Notes under the pieces: generated by a model | Told to the model about the DNA's origin: nothing | Seen by the model: the letters and a program-made list of their open reading frames with translations, nothing else | Databases searched by the model: none | Program-made: the position numbers and the translations under genes | Part shown: in pieces, positions 34,285 through 42,493 of the stretch | How positions within the stretch are numbered: the stretch's first letter is position 1 | Layout of the letters: the number at the start of each line of letters is the position of its first letter | Origin: Litorimonas sp963922935 | Lineage (GTDB): Bacteria > Pseudomonadota > Alphaproteobacteria > Caulobacterales > Maricaulaceae | Direction of reading: 5' to 3' | NCBI GenBank assembly: GCA_963922935.1 | Contig: CAWUKE010000002.1 | Coordinates: 1 to 43,352 of the forward strand | DNA: 43,352 bases

Positions 34285-34306
34285 AGGGGTGACACCACCC
34301 CTTTTT
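34285..34306 (+). terminator. Rho-independent terminator of the ligase-hydrolase-MFS operon
   Basis: AGGGGTG-ACAC-CACCCCT forms a perfect 7-base stem with a 4-base loop, followed directly by TTTT and TATCTT. It lies 163 bases after the MFS stop. The rest of the 34123-34423 gap is AT-rich without any gene that I can support. Confidence 0.85.
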
Positions 34307-34423
34307 ATCTTGCCCTCCACTTTTAAGTATGAATCTCTAGGCTGAAAATGTTCTACAGAGAAAATTCTATTTTGTTTTGCCTTGGTTTGGAGTAGATAAA
34401 TAATCGCTACTTAGGACTGAGGG

Positions 34424-34969
34424 TTGACGGAAAATTATACACAGCAAGAATCCGCCTTAGCAGATCATCTATTCGAGCAGAATTATGATGAGCTGATGAT
34501 CATTGCGCGAGCGCGGCGCAGGCGTGCCAATGGGCACCAGACTTTGGCGACGATTGATCTTCTTCATGAGAGTTATCTAAAACTCAATACTGCGCGAAAA
34601 TGGGAGTCACGCGAACATTTCATCAATGCCACAGCTCTGGCTATTCGGCATGTTATTATTGATTATGCGCGACGCAAAAATACGGCCAAACGTCATCAAA
34701 AACTGGTGCCGATGACATTTGACGGAGACTTTGCCGTCATGCCGGAGTTTTGGGAAAGCTCCGAGCAACTGATCCAGATTTCGGATTTGATGCGTCAGCT
34801 TGAAAATCTAAACCCGCGTTGGATGCGGGTCGTCGATGCACGATATTTTTGCGGGTTGACGGAAGACGAAACGGCGACGGCATTGAAACTGTCTGCAAGA
34901 ACTGTGCGGCGCGATTGGCAAAATGCCCGTATGTGGATGGCAGAGAAATTAGGATTGCAACAGACTTAA
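34424..34969 (+). CDS. ECF sigma factor of the kinase-associated type
   Basis: 181 residues from a TTG start; an in-frame TGA lies two codons upstream and AGGACTGAGGG is the ribosome site, so no longer protein is possible. Region 2 has ARRRRANGHQTLATIDLLHE then SYLKL, characteristic of the Sig-70_X6 group. Region 4 has DARYFCGLTEDETATALKLS then RTVRRDWQNARMWM. ECF43 members of this general type in Xanthomonas (EcfK) and Vibrio (EcfP) are switched on by phosphorylation through a neighbouring kinase. The kinase gene here lies 21 bases away in convergent orientation. Confidence 0.9.
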   Translation: MTENYTQQESALADHLFEQNYDELMIIARARRRRANGHQTLATIDLLHESYLKLNTARKWESREHFINATALAIRHVIIDYARRKNTAKRHQKLVPMTFDGDFAVMPEFWESSEQLIQISDLMRQLENLNPRWMRVVDARYFCGLTEDETATALKLSARTVRRDWQNARMWMAEKLGLQQT

Positions 34970-34990
34970 TTATTGTAGGCGCCCAAAATG

Positions 34991-37318
34991 CTATAATCTC
35001 AATCCTCTTTCTTGCATCACCTGAAAATAAAAATGCTGCTCAATATTGCTTTTGGCAAACAGGCCTTTTGCTTTTGCCTGATCATAGAGTTTTTGCGCGC
35101 TGTCTGTACCGTCACGCAATTGAATAACATAAATTTCAGCCAGTTTTAACCAGCTTCCAACGGCTATCTTATCAATCGCTACAGCCGCGTCATAATGCTC
35201 TTGGGCGCTTTCGAACTGCCCATCATCTGCATTGACCATGGCTAGACGCGCCAAGGTCATCAGGTAGTTATCTGTTTGGCCTTGATATTTTTCGAAGACT
35301 GGTAGAGCGGCTTCGAATTGGCGTATAGCGACGTTCAGATCACCTTCCATCCAACTCATTGTTGCCTCAAGGCTGTCTACGCGAGCTAACACAGCATTAT
35401 TACCTTTTTTGGTCTCATTGATCTCTCGCGCTAAATCAATCTGGGTGCGCGCCGCAACAATATCCTGCCGATGAAAAAGCTCCATGCTAGCGAGGAGTAG
35501 TCTACGGGTATCAGACCCCTGAGAGAGTATTGTCGCGTGTTCTTCCAAAACTTCAATGGACCGACGGATCGTATTATAGGCCGCGTCCCAGCGTGCATTA
35601 TTGTGCTCAATTTCGAATAATTTGGCCAATAGATAAATTTTCGCAAATGGACTTTCTTCTTTTTCTAAAGTGGCATTGATAACTTTTAGGGATGCCTCAA
35701 CGACATCCGGATCGTCGCTTAAAATAGCGACTTCCACAGTAGTAGCAGCGTGATCTATCGAATATTCTTCAGGTGTGCCTTCGTAAAACTGGGCGGCCTT
35801 TTGAAACATATCCAGTGCTAGCTTTTCTTCACCCAAGCCGCGATATGTATGCCCAAGATTGACTTGACCGTAAGAAATAAGCAAATCGGACCCGCCATAT
35901 TTTTCTTGCAACCAAGGCTCTAAGATAGCGCGCGCATTGACGTAATCATTGCGATCAAGAAAATGCTTTCCAATGGCGAAACTTGTGCTGGCCGCATGTA
36001 AGGGGTTGTTTTCTTTGGAGTTCCCCAAGTTAAGTTTTTGATAGTCTAGTAAATGCCCAGAGAGTGTGTCCGTATTTTCCTGACCAAAGGCATAGCGCAT
36101 CATTTGCGCAATTGAGCTGTTGATTGCCATGCGAACGGTGGATTGGTTCGTCCTCCATTCCGCGTTTAAAAGTTCTTGATTGGCACGCGCCGCCTCTGCC
36201 TGGGCCTGTTGCGCAAAATATTGGCTAACGCCAATCCCGCCGATCAAGGCCAAGATAAAACTTGCGGCTAAGGCAGAAGCGAGTGGCGCGCGTTTTATCA
36301 GCTTTGAGAATTTATAGAGCCCCGACCCTTGATACACCCGCACGGGTCGATCCTGAAGATAGGCGTCTATGTCATCTGATAATTGCGAAACGGTTGCGTA
36401 GCGATCCTGCGGATCCGTTTCCAAACACGCTTTCGCAATCGCGGCGAGATCAGCTCGCACGTCAGGTAAAGAAACCTCGACGCCGCCATCGGCTTTCCGC
36501 GTAGCGGTCGATCCTGTCAGAAGCTGGCACAGCAAAAGACCGAGCGCAAAAATATCCGTTTGCACCGAAAGGGTCATCCCGTGGAGTTGCTCTGGTGCGG
36601 CGGACACAAATGAATAAGGCCCCAGATCGTCCTGATCATTCCCGTCCAGCAATTTGGCTATGCCAAAATCGATAATCTTTAAGCGCCCCTGTTGATCGAT
36701 CAGGATGTTATCTGATTTCAGATCACGGTGCAGAATCAAATTATTATGCGCATAGGTAATTGCATCGCATATCTGCCCAAAGAGATGCAGACGCGCCTTG
36801 CGGCCTAGCTTTTGACTCTCGCAATGAACGGCAATCGGGGTGCCGTCAATAAACTCCATCGCCATATAGGGGTAGCGATTATCCGCAACCCCGCCGTCAA
36901 TAATCACCGCGATATTCGGGTGGTTCAGCATGGCCAAGCGCTGACGTTCCTTGTCAAATCTGTTTTTGCGCCGCGCGTTTTGGCCCTTCATGACTTTCAG
37001 CGCAACAGATTGATCATAGAGCTTGTCGGCGCGGTGAGCCTTATAGACATCGCCCATGCCGCCGGAGCCGATCAGGCCGTCAATTCGCCACGCGCCGACT
37101 TCGTCTCCCTGCTGATAAAGCGGCGCCTCTGCCGGAAGGTAATCGCCAACTGCGGTCATCATGAAGGCATCTAGCTGTTGTGATTTTTGGAATAATCGCC
37201 TCACATCCGCGGCGATCTCAGGCGTGTCTGTGTCCAGCGTCCCAAAAAAGGCCTCTCTGGCCGCGCTGTCCAGTGTTTGCGCCTTTAACACTGCATCAGA
37301 GATTTTATTCCAATTCAT
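34991..37318 (-). CDS. Transmembrane Ser/Thr protein kinase with TPR-like C-terminal region
   Basis: 775 residues. Kinase domain about 75-325: G-loop GSGGMGDVY (84-92), K108 in VALKVMKG, HRDLKSDN (197-204), DFG (217-219), APE (241-243). All catalytic residues are present. One membrane helix follows at about 346-366 (ASALAASFILALIGGIGV). The rest, about 400 residues, is helical and repeat-rich with TPR-like units (for example GHTYRGLGEEKLALDMFQKA), in the periplasm if topology is standard. This layout is typical of ECF-linked PknB/PknS-type sensors. It would phosphorylate the ECF sigma factor next door. Confidence 0.92.
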   Translation of the reverse strand: MNWNKISDAVLKAQTLDSAAREAFFGTLDTDTPEIAADVRRLFQKSQQLDAFMMTAVGDYLPAEAPLYQQGDEVGAWRIDGLIGSGGMGDVYKAHRADKLYDQSVALKVMKGQNARRKNRFDKERQRLAMLNHPNIAVIIDGGVADNRYPYMAMEFIDGTPIAVHCESQKLGRKARLHLFGQICDAITYAHNNLILHRDLKSDNILIDQQGRLKIIDFGIAKLLDGNDQDDLGPYSFVSAAPEQLHGMTLSVQTDIFALGLLLCQLLTGSTATRKADGGVEVSLPDVRADLAAIAKACLETDPQDRYATVSQLSDDIDAYLQDRPVRVYQGSGLYKFSKLIKRAPLASALAASFILALIGGIGVSQYFAQQAQAEAARANQELLNAEWRTNQSTVRMAINSSIAQMMRYAFGQENTDTLSGHLLDYQKLNLGNSKENNPLHAASTSFAIGKHFLDRNDYVNARAILEPWLQEKYGGSDLLISYGQVNLGHTYRGLGEEKLALDMFQKAAQFYEGTPEEYSIDHAATTVEVAILSDDPDVVEASLKVINATLEKEESPFAKIYLLAKLFEIEHNNARWDAAYNTIRRSIEVLEEHATILSQGSDTRRLLLASMELFHRQDIVAARTQIDLAREINETKKGNNAVLARVDSLEATMSWMEGDLNVAIRQFEAALPVFEKYQGQTDNYLMTLARLAMVNADDGQFESAQEHYDAAVAIDKIAVGSWLKLAEIYVIQLRDGTDSAQKLYDQAKAKGLFAKSNIEQHFYFQVMQERGLRL

Positions 37319-37436
37319 AATGAGCCCCCTCGCGCTCTTTTAAAAAAAGGCGCCATGCGATGGAAGTCGAAATATTCAAAAGTTTTTTGGCCGGGTTTGA
37401 ACTCGGTTTGCGTAATCCCAATCGAGAACCTTTGTG

Positions 37437-37451
37437 CCGTTTTGAAAACGG
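37437..37451. promoter_or_regulatory. Perfect 15-base palindrome between kinase and surface protein genes
   Basis: CCGTTTT-G-AAAACGG lies 42 bases upstream of the surface-protein ATG in a divergent control region of 174 bases. It could be a regulator site or a hairpin in the leader. No binding partner can be named. Confidence 0.4.
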
Positions 37452-37492
37452 GACGGGTCAAAGTTGAAGAATTTAAGCATTTGGGGTGAATT

Positions 37493-40400
37493 ATGTTGCG
37501 ACATATACGGACGACGCCAAACGATGATAGAAGCAAATTTTGCAGGCTAACCCAGCGTATTCATCGCGCTTGGCTCGCAATGACGTCAATCATAGTTTCA
37601 ACGATCATAGGGGCGTATCAAGCTAATGCCGCCGAGTTGGTCACGCCAATTTCCTTTCAAGGCGGGTCAGACCGAACGTCTGAGTGTCGTGTCGAAGTTG
37701 ACTTTGGCATTCGAGGAACAGACTCAGAGACAAGTTCTGTACCACCATCAAATGTAGATTTTTTCCAATATCAGATTATCAATGAAAGCGGGCAGGGGGT
37801 CAGCGGTACTGACAGAAGATCTGTCGCGACTGGTGACGTTGCTGGGCCTTCTGCACCATTGCGAATAAGAGACTTACAAGAACCAGGACTGCAACTCTTC
37901 GCCGTGTTGGAAGATCGCGTGCAAGACATGAGTGGCCGGTTTACGCTTGTCGAACTCAGCCGCGTTGCCATTACGCCGTCTGATTTGCGATCTATTCCTG
38001 CATTTTCAGCCGGGAATGAAGGGTTTTGTGATCAAGTTGCGGACCGGATCGAGGGTCAAGTTAACCGCGCGCCTACTGCCAATGCAGGCCCGGATCCCAT
38101 GCCAAACCTCCCACCGCCCGGGGCTAATCCATCCGACTTTGCCGTCATTCTTGATGCCGGTGCGTCCAGCGATCCTGATGGTGACATGCTGACCTATAAT
38201 TGGAGCAGTTCGGCGGCAAATAGCAGGGACCGGCAGTTTTCTTTTCCTGATCCCGCTGATAGATCTCGTATCCTTGTGCAGCCGCCTGAGACCACGGCTA
38301 GGAACATTACCTTCACTGTGCGTGTGGATGACGGACGCGGCGGCGTTGATACGGATGACATCACAATTCGCTGGCAAGACGCGGTTAATCGCCCACCGGT
38401 TGCGGATGCGGGCGTCGATCAAACGGTCGGCGCGCGTTTCCCGGCAGATTCAGCCAATCCGGTGACAACACTCCTTGATGGGTCGGGTTCAACAGACCCT
38501 GATGGCCCGGCCGATATACCTAGCAATGTGGATGAAACATTCACGTGGCGACAGGTCAGCGGGCCAAGCTCGCGCCTGATTGAAACTGCAATCACGTCTT
38601 CAAATGTTAAGGCTGAGCAACCCGCAATGCCGGGCGTGGCGGTCTATGAGGTGACTGTGCGCGATCGCAGCGGATTAACAAGCACAGATCAGGTCAGCGT
38701 GACTTGGGAAGCGAATGAACCTGCCACGACAGATGCCCCACGGGATCAATCGCCAGCAGGAACAGTCGCACGCGGTGACGTTATCACGCTAACGGCGGGT
38801 AACATAACGGACCCAGAAGGCGATGTTGTGTCTTTTCGGTGGCGTCGTGCCCCGGGCTCTCCCTTCACCCAGCTGGATGATGTTTTCTCGGCAATGCCCA
38901 GTTTTACCGTAGAAGAAGAGGGGCTCTATATTTTCAACCTCGAACTTGATGACGGAACATCGACTACGATTATTCCTGTGCGTGTGAATGTAGAGATCAA
39001 TTCCGGTCCAGTCGCCGATGCCGGTGAGGATCAGATTGTCGTGAGTCCAAACTCCCGAAATATGGGGCGTGTAGGTTTATTTCTGGATGGATCAGGTTCG
39101 TCGGATCCCGATAATGACAGTTTGACCTATCAGTGGACACAAGTTTCCGGGCCCACAACAACTATTGAGCAAGGCTTCAATACCAGCCCGCGCGCGACGG
39201 CATTTTACGACTTGCCCGGCGACGTTTCGGACGAAGTTTTTGTCTTTGAGCTGATCGTCAATGATGGTTTTGTCGATAGTGCACCGGACCGCGTTCAATA
39301 CACTCTTTCCACGGATGCCCTGCCGCAGGCCGTCGTCATCAGTCCTGATGGGGTATTAAATCCGGGGGATAGAGTAACCTTTGACGGCTCGCAATCCTCT
39401 GATCCGGACGGGGCTGTGACCTATGTTTGGAATGTCGCAGGGCGGGATGATATTACTCTGTCGAGCACGACGGGGCCGACTACATCCTTCACGGCACCTC
39501 AAGGCGTCGGCCTGTTTGAAGTGCGCGTTCGCTTAACCGTAACGGATAGCGCAGGGCAATCCGTCCAAGCAGTTGGCAGTGTTCAAATTCAGGGTAATAG
39601 CGCGCCAACTGCGCTTGCTACCGCGTCAGCTGACGGCGTCAATCCAAGCGATATCATTCGGGTCAGTCGGGGGGCATTGGTGATCCTAGACGGGTCTGGC
39701 TCCACCGATCCCGAAGGTGATATGCTAAGCTATCGCTGGGAGCAGACCGAAGGCCCGACTGTTGCGCTGTCAGATACGACGGCTGTCATGCCGACATTTA
39801 CAACGCCCGACGTTCAAGACGACGAACGCATTACTTTCTCTCTCATTGTCAATGACGGCAATCAGGATAGCGTCGCGCCGAGCACGGTGTCTATCACGGT
39901 TCTCGCAAATGCACAGCCTATCGCTGTACCAGCCGCGAGTGCTCTACTCGTCACATCTGGGGAAGAAGTGACGTTGGATGGCACGGGTTCTTCCGACCCG
40001 GACGGCGATAATCTGACATATTTGTGGACGGTATTCGGCCAAAATCAGGTCGAGTTGTCCGACCCGGAGTCTGCCACGCCGACATTCATCGCGCCGGAAG
40101 TCACCGAAGAAACCGTCTTGCGCTTCAGCTTAGTTGTGAGTGATGGATCCCTGCGCAGCCAGCCTGTCTTCCTCGAAATCACCGTCAGCCCGCTAGGCGC
40201 AGTGACGATTGTCCAAACAACTCAAGGCCAAAATGGGGAATTTACATTCACGTCCGATACTTCAGAACTTAATCAGACGATTACAACACAGAATGGCCGG
40301 GGAGAATTCACCGTGCAGCTGACGGCAGGCACATATTCTGTCACAGCCGCGCACACCAGCGCGCAAGGCTTTGGCCTGACGGCACTGAGTTGTACCGATC

Positions 40401-41497
40401 CCGATGCGACTACAGATTTGGGCGCGCGCCGGGCCACGATATCCCTGCAATCGGGTGAAGATATTACCTGCACATTCTTAAGCGTAAATTCTCGCGATAC
40501 AGCGCAACGAGCGATTGCACAGGCTCTCGTGCAGCGTAATGCGCTCATTTTGGCTAACCAACCCAATGCGTCCCGGCGTCTTGACCGTCTCAATGGGGTC
40601 GCAGCACAAAGCGGTAACATACAGTTAGCAGGTCTGTCCGTCCTTTCTGGCTCGAATATGCCTCTGACGGCATCGTGGTCTGATCAAGGTGCGTACATGG
40701 CCTCCAGCCTGGCGCAAGCTAGTCGGGGCAGCGCGAAAAGCGGTATTGGCAGCGTTGATGTCTGGGGTGAAGCAATATTTGCGAATTTTGACTCACTTGG
40801 CAAAGATGGGAAGTTCTCGCTTTATTATCTGGGCGCAGATTATGTTGTGAACGAAAACCTCCTTGTTGGCGGTTTGGTGCAGCTTGATAGCTTTAAGTCC
40901 GAAAGTGAGCAGCAGATAGGCGATATGGATGGCGAAGGCTTTATGGTCGGGCCGTATGCGACCGCAAAAATAGGAAAGAAACTCTATTTTGACGGTCGCC
41001 TGGCTTGGGGTAAATCCGATAACTCAATCTCTCCTTTAGGGACATTCGTGGACGATTTTGATACGGATCGGTTCCTGGCCTCCGCTAGCGTAACAGGCGA
41101 TTTCTCGGCCGGAGCGAAATTGAAATTTCGCCCAACTGTGGCGCTGCGGAATTTGTCTGAGACACAGAACAGTTACACAGATAGTCTCGGCGTAGAGATT
41201 CCTAAGCAAAAAATCAGTACAGGCGAGGCGAGTTTCAGCCCACGCGTTGAAACTCAAATCGACTTAAATAATGGGTGGGTCATGCGTCCTTTTGGTTCGG
41301 TGGAAGGCATTGTGTCTTTTGGGGATGAAATCGACACCATCTTCGAAAATGATTTCCGAGCGCGTTTCGAAGGTGGCGCGAGCCTCAGGTCAAACAAAGG
41401 TGTCAATGCAGGCATCAGCGTCTTTATAGACGGCGTGGGCTCAGACGGATTTAGCAGCGAGGGCATTCGCCTGACATTCGGATATACGATGAAGTGA
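37493..41497 (+). CDS. Large surface protein: seven PKD-like repeats and autotransporter-type barrel
   Basis: 1334 residues. A long signal peptide ends ANA|AE (about 47). A unique domain (50-190) precedes seven Ig/PKD-type repeats starting near 190, 299, 407, 502, 608, 701 and 805, each with a variant of A-x-AG-x-D ... LDGSGSSDPDGD-x-LTY-x-W. A prealbumin-like segment (about 903-1000: VTIVQTTQGQNGEFTFTSD) and LILANQPNASRRLDRL link to a C-terminal beta-barrel (about 1080-1334) like that of autotransporters. The protein ends FGYTMK, so the usual terminal Phe is missing. Probably an adhesin or glycan-binding surface protein. It is divergent from the kinase gene. Confidence 0.88.
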   Translation: MLRHIRTTPNDDRSKFCRLTQRIHRAWLAMTSIIVSTIIGAYQANAAELVTPISFQGGSDRTSECRVEVDFGIRGTDSETSSVPPSNVDFFQYQIINESGQGVSGTDRRSVATGDVAGPSAPLRIRDLQEPGLQLFAVLEDRVQDMSGRFTLVELSRVAITPSDLRSIPAFSAGNEGFCDQVADRIEGQVNRAPTANAGPDPMPNLPPPGANPSDFAVILDAGASSDPDGDMLTYNWSSSAANSRDRQFSFPDPADRSRILVQPPETTARNITFTVRVDDGRGGVDTDDITIRWQDAVNRPPVADAGVDQTVGARFPADSANPVTTLLDGSGSTDPDGPADIPSNVDETFTWRQVSGPSSRLIETAITSSNVKAEQPAMPGVAVYEVTVRDRSGLTSTDQVSVTWEANEPATTDAPRDQSPAGTVARGDVITLTAGNITDPEGDVVSFRWRRAPGSPFTQLDDVFSAMPSFTVEEEGLYIFNLELDDGTSTTIIPVRVNVEINSGPVADAGEDQIVVSPNSRNMGRVGLFLDGSGSSDPDNDSLTYQWTQVSGPTTTIEQGFNTSPRATAFYDLPGDVSDEVFVFELIVNDGFVDSAPDRVQYTLSTDALPQAVVISPDGVLNPGDRVTFDGSQSSDPDGAVTYVWNVAGRDDITLSSTTGPTTSFTAPQGVGLFEVRVRLTVTDSAGQSVQAVGSVQIQGNSAPTALATASADGVNPSDIIRVSRGALVILDGSGSTDPEGDMLSYRWEQTEGPTVALSDTTAVMPTFTTPDVQDDERITFSLIVNDGNQDSVAPSTVSITVLANAQPIAVPAASALLVTSGEEVTLDGTGSSDPDGDNLTYLWTVFGQNQVELSDPESATPTFIAPEVTEETVLRFSLVVSDGSLRSQPVFLEITVSPLGAVTIVQTTQGQNGEFTFTSDTSELNQTITTQNGRGEFTVQLTAGTYSVTAAHTSAQGFGLTALSCTDPDATTDLGARRATISLQSGEDITCTFLSVNSRDTAQRAIAQALVQRNALILANQPNASRRLDRLNGVAAQSGNIQLAGLSVLSGSNMPLTASWSDQGAYMASSLAQASRGSAKSGIGSVDVWGEAIFANFDSLGKDGKFSLYYLGADYVVNENLLVGGLVQLDSFKSESEQQIGDMDGEGFMVGPYATAKIGKKLYFDGRLAWGKSDNSISPLGTFVDDFDTDRFLASASVTGDFSAGAKLKFRPTVALRNLSETQNSYTDSLGVEIPKQKISTGEASFSPRVETQIDLNNGWVMRPFGSVEGIVSFGDEIDTIFENDFRARFEGGASLRSNKGVNAGISVFIDGVGSDGFSSEGIRLTFGYTMK

Positions 41498-42003
41498 GGC
41501 GATAAAAATTCTAAGCCCGTTATTTTTGGACCTAATTTATCAAATTTGCGGAGGGCCAGATAAAGCGGGTGACACCCCCTCACGGCTAATGCTTTGTCTG
41601 CACATCGATTTTTATAACGCTATGCCGGAAAGCTGTGGAGTTACGGTATTTGAGTTTTCTGCAGTGCTGCCGGGGTTTTCGAGTGTGCCACCGTGTGACC
41701 CCGTATTTCTATGTGAAATACTGCGAAAGCTCGATGAAGATAAATGTGGGGTTGAAGGGCTACCTAGCGGTGCTGCCGGAGCCGCCCTTCACGAGAGCAT
41801 GCAGGGGCGCTAGGCTTGTCGCAGAGCGGCGACAGGGACTTGTCTCGAATTTGATCAAACGGCCATCAGCTACGCTTTGAGAGGAAAGTGCGGATTAGGC
41901 GTCTTCGCCAGAAGGGCAGGCCATCCGCTTTTCGCTTACGCGGCGGCTGGCCTCTGAGCTTTTCGGGGGCTTGGCGGTGAAGGGATAGCTTGCGAGCAGA
42001 GCA
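41498..42003. other. Decayed intergenic region
   Basis: Several short frames overlap here on both strands (for example 41526-41813 plus and 41895-42098 minus), with no family resemblance and no clear ribosome sites. The minus-strand part near 41895-42003 may be frame-shifted sequence from the integrase fragment to its right. I see no supportable gene. Confidence 0.4.
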
Positions 42004-42219
42004 TTACTGGCAGGGTGTAATTTCATTCCAGCGCTGGTCATCGGCTGCCGCGCAAACATCACGCCGCTGCCGGGCAACTTTGCGGCTATCTGTGTCAAGC
42101 GAACGATAGATCATCCCTCGGTGGTCAATATGCCGAACAGCCTTGGGCACTCGCCTGACATAGTGCCAAATATCACCTCGAAATCTCAAATACTGATCGG
42201 GCCTTCTAATCGATTTCAT
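42004..42219 (-). pseudogene. N-terminal fragment of a tyrosine recombinase (phage-type integrase)
   Basis: From ATG 42219 it reads MKSIRRPDQYLRFRGDIWHY, then VRRVPKAVRHIDHRGMIYRS, LDTDSRKVARQRRDVCAAAD and DQRWNEI before a stop. This is the N-terminal arm-binding segment of alphaproteobacterial integrases (typically YL-x-RRG-x-W-YYRRRVP, then SL-x-T-x-x-x-x-EAR-x-RR). The core-binding and catalytic domains are missing, so the gene is inactive. An att-like 14-mer lies 135 bases upstream of its start, the usual arrangement for an integrated element. Confidence 0.75.
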
Positions 42220-42353
42220 TCTGCCATCTCCGCGTTCGCCCATTGTAGGGCAAGAATTTAGGCAAATCGCGTAAGTTCCCGTATGGAAGACACAGGAAAA
42301 CGGGATTTTCCTAAGCCTTTCAGTGTCTAACATAGTTCGCAATGTCAGGAAAA

Positions 42354-42367
42354 TGGTGCCCCCACAC
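42354..42367 (-). other. Possible attachment-site core (tRNA 3'-end-like)
   Basis: The minus strand reads GTGTGGGGGCACCA, which looks like the acceptor end of a tRNA or tmRNA. No T-arm (TTCGA) lies the proper distance upstream, so the RNA gene itself is not here. Its place upstream of the integrase fragment fits a left-over att core. Confidence 0.3.
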
Positions 42368-42422
42368 AGCACGACGCTGCGCAGCAAAAACTATATAAAA
42401 CAATAGGTTAAAATTGTCAAAT

Positions 42423-42469
42423 CCGAAATTGTGGCACAGTCGGAATCACGGTTTGTGGCACAATTTCGG
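42423..42469. repeat. 47-base inverted repeat with two TGTGGCACA units
   Basis: CCGAAATTGTGGCACA (42423-42438) and TGTGGCACAATTTCGG (42454-42469) are inverted copies with one mismatch, 15 bases apart. TGTGGCACA also occurs as a direct repeat because it is nearly self-complementary. This resembles the multiple end repeats of some insertion sequences (IS21-like), but no transposase is near. An operator for the acyltransferase is the alternative. Confidence 0.55.
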
Positions 42470-42493
42470 AGGTGTCCCTATCGTATCTTCAAA

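Noticed and set aside
41567..41585. GGGTGACACCCC considered as a terminator for the surface protein gene
   Set aside because: The hairpin would have a one-base loop and no T-run follows. Its likeness to the terminator at 34285 is probably chance.
41526..41813. 95-codon plus-strand frame after the surface protein
   Set aside because: No family, no ribosome site, and a competing frame of similar length overlaps it; more likely decayed sequence.
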